From Microbacterium croceum (lineage in GTDB: Bacteria > Actinomycetota > Actinomycetes > Actinomycetales > Microbacteriaceae): a stretch of 64,000 nucleotides of DNA. The stretch lies in assembly GCF_023091245.1 (NCBI RefSeq), contig NZ_JAHWXN010000001.1, positions 372,001-436,000 of the forward strand, written 5' to 3'. Made by a program: the position numbers and the translations under genes. Shown one piece after another: positions 34,679-43,482 of this stretch (within the stretch, counting starts at the first letter, position 1; every line of letters starts with the position of its first letter). The notes beneath the pieces were generated by a model that made no database searches, was not told where the DNA came from, and worked only from the letters and a program-made list of their open reading frames with translations.

Positions 34679-35488
34679 ATGGATGCCGTGGCAGTTCCTC
34701 TCTCCGACCTCACCCGCATGCCCGAACCCCAGCAGGTGTACGCGGCCGACGGCACGCGGCTCGCCACGTACACCTGGGGTGACCTCGACGCCCCGGTCGT
34801 CGTGATCGTGCACGGGTTCGCATCCAACGCCCGCGACAACTGGGTGCTCACCGGGTGGGTGCGCGAGCTGACGAGAGCCGGGTTCCGCGTGCTCGCCCTC
34901 GACCAGCGCGGCCACGGGCGCAGCGAGAAGCCGCATCAGCCCGAGGACTACAGCATCCGCACGCTGGTCACCGACGTCGAGACGGTCATGGATGCGTACC
35001 TCGTCGACGACGCCGTGTACGTCGGCTACTCGCTCGGCGCACGGGTGGGGTGGGAGGTCGTGCGCGATCTTCCACAGCGCATCGGCAGGGCGGTGCTGGG
35101 CGGCGTGCCGGACGGCATCCCCCTCGCCCGTCTCGACCTCGATCAGGTGCGCGCCTACATCGCCGAGGGCACCCCGGTCAGCGACACCACGACGCAGAAC
35201 TACATCGCCCTCACCGAGCGCGTGCCCGGCAACGACCTGAGCGCGTTGGTCGCTCTGGCCGAGGGGATGCGGTCATCCGGGGCGATCGACCCCGACCCGG
35301 CGGATGCTCCGACTCGCCCGATCCTGTTCGCGACCGGGTCGAAGGACGCCATCATCGAAGGCTCCCGCGCCCTGGCATCCGCCGCCCCCGACGCCCGCTT
35401 CTTCGAGATCCCGAACCGGAACCACTTCAACGCGCCCGGCTCGCGCGAGTTCAAGGAAGCGGCACTGGCGTTCCTCCGCGAGGGCTGA
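34679..35488 (+). CDS. Alpha/beta hydrolase
   Basis: 269 aa. Oxyanion motif VIVHGFASNAR, nucleophile Ser in VGYSLGAR, acid in TGSKDAIIEG and catalytic His in RNHFNAPGS near the end: a complete triad. No signal peptide, so cytosolic. The family covers esterases, haloperoxidase-like and C-C hydrolases, and the substrate cannot be told. AGGAG at 34670-34674 supports ATG 34679. It is divergent from the amine operon and could share its operator region, but lies 110 bp beyond the palindrome. Confidence 0.88.
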   Translation: MDAVAVPLSDLTRMPEPQQVYAADGTRLATYTWGDLDAPVVVIVHGFASNARDNWVLTGWVRELTRAGFRVLALDQRGHGRSEKPHQPEDYSIRTLVTDVETVMDAYLVDDAVYVGYSLGARVGWEVVRDLPQRIGRAVLGGVPDGIPLARLDLDQVRAYIAEGTPVSDTTTQNYIALTERVPGNDLSALVALAEGMRSSGAIDPDPADAPTRPILFATGSKDAIIEGSRALASAAPDARFFEIPNRNHFNAPGSREFKEAALAFLREG

Positions 35489-35519
35489 CGCTGCCCTCCC
35501 GCCGCGAAGGAGATCTCGC

Positions 35520-35580
35520 GGAATGAAGGAGCGGATGCAGCATCCGCTCCTTCATTCCGTGCGATCACCTTCATTCCGCG
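35520..35580. repeat. 39-bp near-perfect palindrome with a third arm
   Basis: GGAATGAAGGAGCGGATGC (35520-35538), one base, then its exact complement to 35558. CCTTCATTCCGCG at 35568-35580 is a further copy of the outer arm, matching CGCGGAATGAAGG at 35517-35529. It lies 30 bp after the hydrolase stop. The one-base centre makes it better suited to a cruciform or dimer-binding site than to a normal hairpin. Confidence 0.8.
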
Positions 35581-35616
35581 CGCTGCCATTCCAGGCGTCG
35601 CCACCGGGCACGAAGA

Positions 35617-35645
35617 AGGCCCTCCGCCTCGAGGGCGAAGGGCCT
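35617..35645 (-). terminator. Hairpin after msrA
   Basis: AGGCCCT (35617-35623) pairs with AGGGCCT (35639-35645), with CGCC/GGCG closing further in. It lies 12 bp past the msrA stop on the reverse strand and probably ends the msrB-msrA transcript. There is no strong T-tract. Confidence 0.5.
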
Positions 35646-35656
35646 GAGAACGACGG

Positions 35657-36205
35657 TCAGACCGCCGCGCTCTCCTCGCGCTTCGGCAGCACCCATCCCG
35701 CGCGCGGGAAGTGGCACGTGTAGCCGTTGGGGTACTTGATCAGGTAGTCCTGGTGCTCCTCCTCGGCCTCCCAGAACGGGCCCTCGGGCTCGATCGTCGT
35801 GACGGCCTTGCCCGGCCAGAGACCGGAGGCGTCGACGTCGGCGATCGTGTCGCGCGCCACGGACTCCTGCTCGGGGCTGAGCGGGAAGATCGCGGAGCGG
35901 TAGCTCGATCCGATGTCATTGCCCTGACGGTCCTTGGTCGACGGGTCGTGGATCTGGAAGAAGAACGCCAGGATGTCGCGGTACGTGGTCTTGGTCGGAT
36001 CGAAGACGATCTCGACCGCCTCGGCGTGACCGGGGTGGTTGCGGTACGTGGCGTGCGCGTTCGAGCCGCCCGTGTAGCCCACGCGGGTGGCGAGCACTCC
36101 GGGCTGGCGGCGGATCAGGTCCTCCATGCCCCAGAAGCAGCCGCCGGCGAGCACAGCGGTCTCGGTTCCGGGGGTGCGGGTGATGGTTCCGGTGTCGTCG
36201 GTCAT
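35657..36205 (-). CDS. msrA: Peptide methionine-S-sulfoxide reductase
   Basis: 182 aa. Catalytic Cys23 is in [12 protein letters not shown], followed by the family motifs [17 protein letters not shown] [11 protein letters not shown] and IFPLSPEQE. It reduces the S form of methionine sulfoxide in proteins, repairing oxidative damage. No C-terminal recycling Cys is visible, so thioredoxin recycling must differ from the E. coli three-Cys scheme. It overlaps msrB by 4 bp as the second gene of a repair operon. Confidence 0.95.
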   Translation of the reverse strand: MTDDTGTITRTPGTETAVLAGGCFWGMEDLIRRQPGVLATRVGYTGGSNAHATYRNHPGHAEAVEIVFDPTKTTYRDILAFFFQIHDPSTKDRQGNDIGSSYRSAIFPLSPEQESVARDTIADVDASGLWPGKAVTTIEPEGPFWEAEEEHQDYLIKYPNGYTCHFPRAGWVLPKREESAAV

Positions 36206-36678
36206 GACTGCTCCTCGGCGTTGTCGGTGGTCTGGTGGGTGAAGAGGCTGCTGTAGCGACCGTACCCCTCGTCCTCGAGCCGGTCGGCCGGCACGAAGCG
36301 GAGAGCGGCGGAGTTCATGCAGTACCGCAATCCTCCCGCGTCACGGGGTCCGTCGTCGAAGACGTGCCCGAGATGGCTGTCCGCCCCGGTCGAGCGGGCC
36401 TCGGTGCGCGTCATGAACAGCTTCCGGTCGGTGCGGGTGGTGACGGCATCCGCCTCGATGGGCTTGGTGAAGCTCGGCCATCCGGTGCCGCTGTCGAACT
36501 TGTCGGCCGAGCTGAACAGGGGCTGGCCGGAGACGACGTCGACGTAGATGCCGTCTTCGTGGTTGTTCCAGTACGCGTTGCGGAAGGGAGGCTCGGTGCC
36601 GTCCTCCTGCGTGACCTCGTACTGCAGGTGGGTGAGGTCGCTGACGGCCTCGGACGTCTTGCGGTAGTCGTTCGACAC
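36202..36678 (-). CDS. msrB: Peptide methionine-R-sulfoxide reductase
   Basis: 158 aa. [20 protein letters not shown] is followed by [15 protein letters not shown] and the catalytic [11 protein letters not shown]. The usual SGCGWPSF reads SGTGWPSF, so the resolving Cys of many MsrBs is Thr here, and the two CxxC zinc motifs are absent. It should therefore be a one-Cys or alternatively recycled enzyme. GTG 36678 is the start: AGGAGA precedes it by eight bases, and the open frame upstream has no good start. Confidence 0.93.
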   Translation of the reverse strand: MSNDYRKTSEAVSDLTHLQYEVTQEDGTEPPFRNAYWNNHEDGIYVDVVSGQPLFSSADKFDSGTGWPSFTKPIEADAVTTRTDRKLFMTRTEARSTGADSHLGHVFDDGPRDAGGLRYCMNSAALRFVPADRLEDEGYGRYSSLFTHQTTDNAEEQS

Positions 36679-36822
36679 GATCTGTCTCCTGTCTGACGCG
36701 GCTGGCTGCAGCGTCTGATGATCACAACCAGCGCGGCCGCCGTTTTGGTCCCGCAGGGCTGGGAGCGCGCTGTGAGTTTCGGTGGACCATCCCGACGCCG
36801 CGAACATGAGACGATGCCGGGG

Positions 36823-37689
36823 ATGGATGCCGTTGACGAAGAACTCCGCACGCTGCGCGCACGCGCCTATGGTCCGCACCCCGACATCGCGGACGACCCG
36901 GCGGCTGTCCGGCGCCTCCACGAGCTGGAGGGTCTCCGCTCCGCGCGCCGCGCGGAGTCGATGAGCGCGGATGCCGCGGCCCCGGTGGAGGCCGAGGTCG
37001 TGCCGGCGGGTGTGCGGATGCCGGATGAGCCCGCCCCTGGCCCCTCCGCCCTCGACGCGCTGTTCCCTGCAGCGCCGGAGCTTCCCTCGTCGACAGAGCT
37101 TCCCGCGTCGCCGCACCTTCCTGCGTCGGCAGAGCATCCTGTCGCCGCAGAGGCGGCGATCACGCCGCAGGAGCCCGCCGGTCCGCGTCGATACCGACGC
37201 CGCACGCTGTGGATCGCCGCCGCGACCGCAGCCGCACTGTCCGCCGGCGTCACGTACGCCGTGGTGTCGTTCGCGCCGGTCTCCGCGTCATCCGGAGCGC
37301 CGCAGATCTCGACGTTGGCCCCCACGACCACGATCGATGTTCCGGCGGGGTTCATGGGAGCGGTGGAGGATTCACCCGCCTTCGAGTTCCACGGACTCAC
37401 GCTCTTCCTCAGCGCGAGCGGCTTCAACGGTCCGGCCACGCCGGACGCCGCCTGCCTCATGGCCGTCACCTCGGATCAGATACCGGCGGCCGAAGACTTC
37501 ACCACTGACTCCTGGGGCGTCGAGGGCCCCATCTACTCGGGGTGCCGAGTCGGGGTCTTCCCCGCCACCATCGAGGTTCCGCTCACCGCCGATGCGCCGC
37601 CCGAGCTGCGCGCGGCGTTCCCCGACGGCACGGCGCTGCAGTTCGTGCTCGACGGCGACCGGGTCGGTGTCTTCCTCGACAGCGAGTAG
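36823..37689 (+). CDS. Single-pass membrane protein of unknown function
   Basis: 288 aa. An acidic N-terminal segment ([22 protein letters not shown]) is a pattern I associate with several Microbacteriaceae hypotheticals. A Pro/Ala-rich linker follows, then one membrane helix (about 127-150) after a basic RRYRRRTLW, and an extracytoplasmic domain of about 135 residues with two Cys (ACLMAV, SGCRVG) that may form a disulfide. ATG 36823 is taken; ATG 36814 would add three residues. Divergent from msrB, 144-bp gap. Confidence 0.72.
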   Translation: MDAVDEELRTLRARAYGPHPDIADDPAAVRRLHELEGLRSARRAESMSADAAAPVEAEVVPAGVRMPDEPAPGPSALDALFPAAPELPSSTELPASPHLPASAEHPVAAEAAITPQEPAGPRRYRRRTLWIAAATAAALSAGVTYAVVSFAPVSASSGAPQISTLAPTTTIDVPAGFMGAVEDSPAFEFHGLTLFLSASGFNGPATPDAACLMAVTSDQIPAAEDFTTDSWGVEGPIYSGCRVGVFPATIEVPLTADAPPELRAAFPDGTALQFVLDGDRVGVFLDSE

Positions 37690-37727
37690 CCGACGCCGAA
37701 GGCACCTCCACCGACGCACGATGTGGA

Positions 37728-37733
37728 TATAGT
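37728..37733 (+). promoter_or_regulatory. Probable -10 box of the DUF808 gene
   Basis: TATAGT stands out in an otherwise GC-rich 76-bp gap, 32 bp before the ATG at 37766. No convincing -35 box is seen at 17 bp spacing. GGGGGA serves as ribosome binding site. Confidence 0.4.
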
Positions 37734-37765
37734 TTCTCGTCTGCACAAGAACCTGGGGGACGCAC

Positions 37766-38683
37766 ATGTCGGTTGGTCTGCTCGCCGTCGTCGACGACAT
37801 CCTGAGCGCGGCGATGAAGGCCTCGGCCAAAGCCGCCGGCGTCGTGATCGATGACGCGGCCGTCACTCCGCAGTACGTGCAGGGCATCACTCCTGCACGC
37901 GAACTGCCTGTGGTCGCCAAGATCGCGGTCGGATCGCTGGCGAACAAGTTCGTCATCATCATCCCGATCGCCCTGCTCCTGACCGCCTTCGCGCCCTGGG
38001 TGCTGCCGTACCTGCTGATCCTGGGCGGTGCGTACCTCTGCTTCGAAGGGGCCGAGAAGGTGCTCGAGTGGTTCGGCGTGCAGCACGGTCATGCCGACGA
38101 GGGCGACCGCAACGAGAACAAGCTGGTGTGGGGCGCGGTGCGCACCGACCTGATCCTCTCGACCGAGATCATGCTCATCTCGCTCGCGAACCTCGAGGCG
38201 GGCCTCGACATCTGGACGACGCTCGCGGTCCTCGCCGTCATCGCGCTCATCATGACCGGCGTCGTCTACGGCGCGGTCGCGCTGCTGGTGAAGATCGACG
38301 ACATCGGCCTCAAGATGGCGAAGAACCCGGTGCAGCGCATCCGTCACACCGGCACGCGGATCGTGCGCTCGATGCCCGCAGTCTTCCGTTTCATCAGCAT
38401 CCTCGGCACCGTCGCCATGCTCTGGGTCGGCGGCCACCTGCTGCTCGTGAACCTCGGCGAGGTCGGCCTGCACTTCGGCGCCGATGTGCTGCACGGCATC
38501 GAGCACCTGCTGGAGCCGCTCGGACCGGTGATCGTCTGGATCGGCGACACCCTGTTCTCCGCTGTCGCCGGGCTCATCGCCGGGCTCATCATCGTCGGGC
38601 TCGTGCTCGCCGTCGCGCGGATGCTGGGCAAGAAGCCGAACTTCCACGAGGGCGAGGAATCCCCCGCCGACGTGCACGTCTGA
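37766..38683 (+). CDS. DUF808 (YedI-like) inner-membrane protein
   Basis: 305 aa. It begins SVGLLAVVDDILSAAMKASAKAAGVVIDDAAVTPQYV, a DUF808 hallmark given here in part, and continues with GSLANKFVIIIPIALLL, GGAYLCFEGAEKV and AVRTDLILSTEIM. Six or so membrane helices. The family is widespread and of unknown function. Monocistronic, between the hypothetical membrane protein and the NmrA-like gene. Confidence 0.9.
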   Translation: MSVGLLAVVDDILSAAMKASAKAAGVVIDDAAVTPQYVQGITPARELPVVAKIAVGSLANKFVIIIPIALLLTAFAPWVLPYLLILGGAYLCFEGAEKVLEWFGVQHGHADEGDRNENKLVWGAVRTDLILSTEIMLISLANLEAGLDIWTTLAVLAVIALIMTGVVYGAVALLVKIDDIGLKMAKNPVQRIRHTGTRIVRSMPAVFRFISILGTVAMLWVGGHLLLVNLGEVGLHFGADVLHGIEHLLEPLGPVIVWIGDTLFSAVAGLIAGLIIVGLVLAVARMLGKKPNFHEGEESPADVHV

Positions 38684-38701
38684 CCGGCGACGAACCGCGG
38701 C

Positions 38702-39457
38702 TCACGCCCTCACGTGATCCGCGCTGCGCAGCCACTCGTCGAATGTGATCTCACCCTGGAGCGCATCCGGTCCTCCGCGCAGCACGCCCGACGCGAGTCC
38801 CTTGCCGTAGGCCCCGGGCAGCCGGATGTCGAGCACCCGGCGACGGATGCCGTCGAATGCGAGCTGGCGTCGCGCGACGTCGGCGAGGGTCTCGTCGCGC
38901 GGGCCGACCAGGTCCGGCGCCCGGCCGACCGCGCCGGCTTCGGCCACCCGCACGAGGTGGGCGGCGACTTCACGGGCGGCGACCGGACGCATGAGCGTGC
39001 GCGGCATCGGCGCGAACGGTCCTCCGACCAGAGAGAGGATCTGCCCCGCGAACTCGTGGAACTGACCCGCCCGGGCGATCGTGAACGGCACGGGGCCCGC
39101 GCCCACCGCACGCTCCTGAGCGAGCTTGCCCGCATAGTACGAGGTGTCGATGTCGTCGATCCCGACGATCGACAGCACGACGTGATGGCCGATGCCGGCC
39201 CGCTGCTCGGCCGTGAGCAGATGGTGCGCCGCGGTCTCGAAGAAGCTTCTCGACTTCTTCGCCGAGAGCGTGGTGGAGAGGTTCGTGACGTCGATGACGG
39301 CATCCGCTCCGGCGAGCGCGTCCGTAAGCCCCTCGCCGGTGAGCACATCCGTGCCGTTCGCCCTGCTGAGCACGACGACGTCATGGCCGGCGTCGCGCGC
39401 GGACTGCGTGACGTGACGCCCGACGGTTCCGCTGCCTCCTGCGATGGCGATCCTCAT
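38702..39457 (-). CDS. NAD(P)-binding NmrA-like oxidoreductase/epimerase
   Basis: 251 aa, atypical SDR. Nucleotide-binding GGSGTVGRHV at residues 7-16, DVLTGEGLTDALAGADAVIDV, and YYAGKLAQE carrying the Tyr-x3-Lys. Relatives act as NADP sensors or reductases. It is divergent from a SigJ-type sigma factor gene (115-bp gap); this pairing of an NmrA-like gene with an ECF-type sigma is common in actinobacteria, and the enzyme may be a target of that sigma. Confidence 0.85.
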   Translation of the reverse strand: MRIAIAGGSGTVGRHVTQSARDAGHDVVVLSRANGTDVLTGEGLTDALAGADAVIDVTNLSTTLSAKKSRSFFETAAHHLLTAEQRAGIGHHVVLSIVGIDDIDTSYYAGKLAQERAVGAGPVPFTIARAGQFHEFAGQILSLVGGPFAPMPRTLMRPVAAREVAAHLVRVAEAGAVGRAPDLVGPRDETLADVARRQLAFDGIRRRVLDIRLPGAYGKGLASGVLRGGPDALQGEITFDEWLRSADHVRA

Positions 39458-39571
39458 GGGGTTCCCTTCGTTACGGGTGCTCTGCGCGTCACCCTGTCAC
39501 AACACCGACGATGGCGGAGGCGCAGGTGTGAGGTCGGTAGTCTTCCAGTGCATCCGCTGCGAGGAGAGAAC

Positions 39572-40552
39572 GTGCACGACGACCTGGACGAGGTGTTCCG
39601 CGAACGCCGCCGGCTGCTGGCCGTCGCCTACCGCATGACCGGCACCCTCGCCGACGCGGAGGACGTCGTGCAGGAGACGTTCGTGCGCTGGTATCGGCAG
39701 ACGGATGCCGAGCGCGGCGCCATCCAGAACCTCGGCGCCTGGCTGACGACCGTGGCCAGCCGGATCTCGCTCGATCTGCTGACCTCGGCCCGGCGACGCC
39801 GCGAGCAGTACGTGGGCCAGTGGCTGCCGGAGCCGGTGCCCTCCGACACGTTCGCGGACGGGGGCCGGGTGTCGGCGTCCTCGCGCGAGATCACCGACCC
39901 TCTGGAGCGCGTGTCGTTCGACGATTCGGTGTCGACGGCGCTGCTGGTCGTGCTGGAGTCGATGACGCCGTCGGAGCGCGTGGCCTTCGTGCTGCACGAC
40001 ATCTTCGACGTGCCCTTCCCCGAGATCGCCGAGATCCTCGGGCGCTCCCCTGCAGCGGTGCGGCAGCTGGCGACATCCGCGCGGCGCCACGTGCGCGAGA
40101 ACCGTGCCACCGCGGTGCCGCGGGCGGAGCACGACCGGGTGGTGCGCGCGTTCCGCGCCGCGACGCTCACGGGCGGCGTCGACGAGCTGATCCGGGTGCT
40201 CGCCCCCGACGTGGAGCTGCGCAGCGACGGCGGCGGAGTCGTACGCGCGGCGCTCAACGTCGTCAGCGGCGCCGACCGGGTGGCACGGTTCCTGCTCGGG
40301 ATCGCTCAGAAGAACCCCCACCTCGAGGCTGCGGAGCTGCAGACGGGCGACGGCCTCGCCTTCGTGTTCCGCGCGGAGGGCGAAGTGGCCTCCGTCATGA
40401 ACTTCGCGGTCGAGGACGGCAGGATCAGTCGGGTGTGGATCGTGCTGAATCCGGCCAAGCTGACCTCCTGGCGCGGTGATTCGGGGGCGGACGGCCCGGG
40501 CGGTTCGGCCGACTCAGCCGACCCCGGGGGCGACGGATCACGGACGGCCTGA
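39572..40552 (+). CDS. SigJ-type ECF RNA polymerase sigma factor
   Basis: 326 aa from GTG 39572 (GAGGAGAG at 39561-39568). Sigma region 2 (LLAVAYRMTGTLADAEDVVQETFVRWY), region 4 (VAFVLHDIFDVPFPEIAEIL, SPAAVRQLATSARRHV) and a C-terminal SnoaL/NTF2-like domain (about 175-295) with the NPAK motif near the end, as in the SigJ/ECF41 group where this domain modulates activity without an anti-sigma factor. The last residues (GDGSRTA) and the stop codon are contributed by a family-1 palindrome (40531 on), so the natural C-terminus has probably been altered by that element. Confidence 0.9.
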   Translation: MHDDLDEVFRERRRLLAVAYRMTGTLADAEDVVQETFVRWYRQTDAERGAIQNLGAWLTTVASRISLDLLTSARRRREQYVGQWLPEPVPSDTFADGGRVSASSREITDPLERVSFDDSVSTALLVVLESMTPSERVAFVLHDIFDVPFPEIAEILGRSPAAVRQLATSARRHVRENRATAVPRAEHDRVVRAFRAATLTGGVDELIRVLAPDVELRSDGGGVVRAALNVVSGADRVARFLLGIAQKNPHLEAAELQTGDGLAFVFRAEGEVASVMNFAVEDGRISRVWIVLNPAKLTSWRGDSGADGPGGSADSADPGGDGSRTA

Positions 40553-40614
40553 CGGATCACGGAGAGATCGCCGACGAATCGTCCGTGATCCGTCCTCCTC
40601 TCCGTCATCCGTCG
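40531..40614. repeat. Family-1 nested inverted repeat, copy 3
   Basis: Inner stem GACGGATCACGGA (40551-40563) with TCCGTGATCCGTC (40582-40594), perfect over 13 bp. Outer arms CGACGGATCACGGA (40531-40544) and TCCGTCATCCGTCG (40601-40614) pair at 13 of 14. Same two-tier plan as at 23446 and 25681. Its left side overlaps the 3' end of the sigma-factor gene and supplies its stop codon (40550-40552). Confidence 0.87.
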
Positions 40615-40707
40615 GCCCGCACCGGGCAGAACGTCGGCGATCCGACATCCTCCGCATCCTGCTAACGTCAGCGTTGCGCGCCCGAAGCGCAGACGCAGGA
40701 GAGCCCA

Positions 40708-41226
40708 GTGCAGATCAGGGATGCGGTCGTCGCCGACCTCGAGACGATCACCGAGATTCACAACCACGCCGTGGTGCACACCACCGCGATCTGGAACGAC
40801 GACGCCGTCGACATCGATGACCGGGCGGCATGGCTCGCCGACCGCACCGATCACGGCTTTCCCGTGATCGTCGCCGCGGACGAGACCGGCGTGATCGGCT
40901 ACGCCTCCTTCGGCGGCTTCCGTCCGCACAGCGGATTCCGGCAGACCGTGGAGCACTCGGTCTACGTGAGGGGCGACCAGCAGGGACGCGGCGTGGGCAG
41001 GACGCTGATGCAGGAGCTCATCACGAGGGCGCGCGGGCAGGGCGTGCACGTCATGGTCGCGGCGGTCGAGAGCGGCAACGTCGGATCGATCCGCCTGCAC
41101 GAGAAGCTCGGCTTCCACGAGGTCGGGCGCATGCCGCAGGTCGGCGTGAAGTTCGGCCGCTGGCTCGATCTGACGCTGCTGCAGCTCATCCTCGACGAGC
41201 GCACCGCTCCCGACACCGCGTCCTGA
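40708..41226 (+). CDS. GNAT N-acetyltransferase (phosphinothricin/methionine sulfoximine acetyltransferase type)
   Basis: 172 aa. IRDAVVADLETITEIHNHAV at the N-terminus, the acetyl-CoA loop QQGRGVGRTLMQ, ESGNVGSIRLHEKLGF and the terminal KFGRWLDLTLLQL are all standard for the PAT/YncA branch. It transfers acetyl from acetyl-CoA to a small amine such as methionine sulfoximine; the real substrate is untested. GTG 40708 follows CAGGAGAG. Eleven bp before the PnuC gene, so probably co-transcribed. Confidence 0.9.
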   Translation: MQIRDAVVADLETITEIHNHAVVHTTAIWNDDAVDIDDRAAWLADRTDHGFPVIVAADETGVIGYASFGGFRPHSGFRQTVEHSVYVRGDQQGRGVGRTLMQELITRARGQGVHVMVAAVESGNVGSIRLHEKLGFHEVGRMPQVGVKFGRWLDLTLLQLILDERTAPDTAS

Positions 41227-41237
41227 ACGGAGACCCG

Positions 41238-41951
41238 ATGGATGCACTGCAGTGGTTCGTCGACGCGTTCAACGCCCAGTGGGTGCTGCCGGGCGGGCAG
41301 ACGCTGCTGGTGCGCGAAGTCGTCGGCAACGTGTTCGGGCTCGCGAGCGCGATCGGCGGCATGCGACGCAAGGTGTGGGCGTGGCCGGTGGGCATCGTCG
41401 GCAACCTGCTGCTGCTGACCGTCTTCCTCGGCTCGATCCTCAGTCCCGACCACTCGCTGCCGCACCTGCTCGGGCAGGCGGGGCGCCAGGTCATGTTCAT
41501 CGCCGTCGCGATCTACGGGTGGATCCGCTGGCGCAACGCCTCGGGCGGACGGGTGACCCCGCGCTGGGCACCCACGAGCGCGCGCATCGGCATGGTCCTC
41601 GTGATGATCGTCGGCACCGTCGCCCTCACCCCCCTGTTCCGTGCGCTCGGCTCGTGGGAGCCGGTGTGGGCGGACGCCTGGACCTTCGTCGGCTCACTGC
41701 TGGCGACCTACGGCATGGCCAGAGGATGGACCGAGTTCTGGCTCATCTGGATCGCGGTCGACGTGGTGGGAGTGCCGCTGCTGTTCAGCTCGGGCTACTA
41801 CGCGACCGGGTTGATGTACGTCTTCTACGGCCTGTTCACCGCGACCGGGTTCGTGATCTGGTGGCGCGCACAGGTGAAGGCCTCGGCGACGCCGGTCGAG
41901 ATCCTGCCTCCCGATCCGAGCCCGCGGCGCGCGGAGGATGACGCCCGCTGA
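41238..41951 (+). CDS. pnuC: PnuC-family nicotinamide riboside transporter
   Basis: 237 aa, about seven membrane helices. EVVGNVFGLASAIGGMRRKVWAWPVGIVGN is a typical PnuC opening (given in part), with YGWIRWRN and the late YYATGLMYVFYGLF. It takes up nicotinamide riboside by facilitated diffusion, trapped by phosphorylation inside. No NAD riboswitch or NrtR box is apparent; it follows the GNAT gene by 11 bp. ATG 41238 is the family-length start. Confidence 0.88.
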   Translation: MDALQWFVDAFNAQWVLPGGQTLLVREVVGNVFGLASAIGGMRRKVWAWPVGIVGNLLLLTVFLGSILSPDHSLPHLLGQAGRQVMFIAVAIYGWIRWRNASGGRVTPRWAPTSARIGMVLVMIVGTVALTPLFRALGSWEPVWADAWTFVGSLLATYGMARGWTEFWLIWIAVDVVGVPLLFSSGYYATGLMYVFYGLFTATGFVIWWRAQVKASATPVEILPPDPSPRRAEDDAR

Positions 41952-41954
41952 GGT

Positions 41955-42368
41955 TCAGTCGCGGCGCGACGGCGTCCGTTCGGGGAGCAGCAGCACGACA
42001 CCCAGCAGCAGGCTGATGCCCAGGGCGACCATCTCGCCGATCGCGGACACCGGCGACATGTGCTCGAGGTGCAGCGCGTGGTACGCGAAGTGCAACAGTC
42101 CGAACACGGTCCAGGCGATGCCGAGGATGCGGAAGGCGATCTCGTTCCGCCAGATCAGTCCGCCGATGCTGGCCGCGGCGAGCGCGAGGTACATGGCTCC
42201 CACATCACGGATCAGGTGCTCGTTGTAGGGTCCGTCGACGGACACCCAGGAGCCGAGAACGCCGGGGAACGAGTCGTAGAAGGCGGCGGAGGCGAAGTAC
42301 GCCCATCCTCCGACGAAGATTCCGAGAGCAGCCGAAGCGGCGAGGGCGAGGAGGTGGAGTCGTCTCAT
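41955..42368 (-). CDS. Four-helix membrane protein of unknown function
   Basis: 137 aa, four predicted membrane helices; conserved-looking loop features are GSWVSVDGPYNEHLIRDVGAMYLA and HFAYHALHLEHMSP, with several His. It resembles hypothetical proteins of actinobacteria in layout, but I cannot name a family. Convergent with pnuC (3-bp gap). Upstream it has CTCCTCCCGA repeats (reverse strand TCGGGAGGAG) like those before another small membrane protein at 44434. Confidence 0.75.
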   Translation of the reverse strand: MRRLHLLALAASAALGIFVGGWAYFASAAFYDSFPGVLGSWVSVDGPYNEHLIRDVGAMYLALAAASIGGLIWRNEIAFRILGIAWTVFGLLHFAYHALHLEHMSPVSAIGEMVALGISLLLGVVLLLPERTPSRRD

Positions 42369-42461
42369 ACCCGCATGACGATGCAGCCGCCGGCATCGTG
42401 AGGCGACGGCATCCGGGTCGGGAGGACTTCTCCCCGTCGGGCGGACGATTCGGCCCGGATG

Positions 42462-42495
42462 CTCCTCCCGAGGCCGAGTTCTCCTCCCGAAGCCG
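42462..42495 (-). promoter_or_regulatory. Direct repeat CTCCTCCCGARGCCG x2
   Basis: CTCCTCCCGAGGCCG (42462-42476) and CTCCTCCCGAAGCCG (42481-42495), 19 bp apart, lie about 100 bp upstream of the four-helix membrane protein. On that gene's strand the core reads TCGGGAGGAG. The same core occurs at 44661-44670 upstream of the small membrane protein at 44434-44613. Confidence 0.45.
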
Positions 42496-42512
42496 TGCGG
42501 GGCAGACGCCCG

Positions 42513-43358
42513 TCAGGACGAAAGGGTCCGCGGGCTGAGCGCCGAGAGCAGCCGCAGCTTCTCCTGGCTCTCCGAGCCGGGCACTGCGGTGTAGACGAGC
42601 AGGGCGTGGGACTGCTCCGGATCGAGCAGGCTCTGGCAGGTGAGCTCGAGCGGCCCCAGCTCCGCGTGCACGAAGTGCTTCGTCGCGCGGGGCCGCAGAC
42701 CCACCTCGTGCCGGTCCCAGAGCTCGCGGAACTCGGCGCTGCGCGGGAGCAGTGCCTCGACGAACCCCGCGGCCCGCGACCCGCTCCCCCGCCGCGCACT
42801 GACCTCGCGCAGACCCGAGACCCACAGCCGGGAGAGGAAGTCATGCTCTTCCTCGGCATACAGCGCCCGCGTGCGTGGATCGCTGAACCAGCGGTATCCG
42901 AGGCTCCGCTCCGGTCCGCGGATGCTCGCCGTGTCGCCGGTCAGCGCGACTCCGAGCGGCGTCTGCCGCAGAGTCTCCCCGAGCTCGGTCACGATCTCGG
43001 CCGGAGTGTCATGCAGCCGATCGAGGATCCGCAGCATGCCGGGGCTGACGTGCTCGCTCGCCCCGCCGCGCTCCGGTGGCTGATGACCGGCCAGCCGGAA
43101 CAGGTGGTCGCGCTCGTCGATCGTGAGGTGCAGCCCCTGAGCGATGGAGGCGAGCATCTGCGCCGACGGCAGCGGCCCGTCCCCGCGCTCGAGGCGCGCG
43201 TAGTAGTCCGCCGACATGTGGCTGAGCGCGGCGACCTCCTCGCGACGCAGTCCTTCGGTGCGTCGGCGCTGCCCTCGGCCCAGCCCGACGTCTTCGGGCT
43301 GCAGGCTGTCGCGGCGCAGACGCAGGAACCCCGCCAGGGCTGCTCTGTCGATCGCCAT
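42513..43358 (-). CDS. XRE-family regulator with MmyB-like domain
   Basis: 281 aa. N-terminal HTH at about 10-70 (RTEGLRREEVAALSHMSADYYARLERG), then the MmyB ligand-binding-like domain (about 95-270) that often binds fatty-acid-like molecules, with GYRWFSDPRTRALY and a late LLVYTAVPGSESQEKL. It is divergent from an SDR gene (43483); such HTH/SDR pairs are common, and the regulator normally represses the dehydrogenase. Confidence 0.9.
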   Translation of the reverse strand: MAIDRAALAGFLRLRRDSLQPEDVGLGRGQRRRTEGLRREEVAALSHMSADYYARLERGDGPLPSAQMLASIAQGLHLTIDERDHLFRLAGHQPPERGGASEHVSPGMLRILDRLHDTPAEIVTELGETLRQTPLGVALTGDTASIRGPERSLGYRWFSDPRTRALYAEEEHDFLSRLWVSGLREVSARRGSGSRAAGFVEALLPRSAEFRELWDRHEVGLRPRATKHFVHAELGPLELTCQSLLDPEQSHALLVYTAVPGSESQEKLRLLSALSPRTLSS

Positions 43359-43482
43359 CTCATCTCCTCGCTGTGCCGATCATGATCCTCGCACCGTCCC
43401 GGTACGCGTATCCACTGCATGAGGAGTCCTGGATGCGGTCGCGGCAGGCACGCATGCTGGATGCGACCCTCGAAGGAGCATC

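Noticed and set aside
41227..41237. NAD-responsive riboswitch before pnuC
   Set aside because: The gene starts 11 bp after the GNAT gene, leaving no room for an aptamer.
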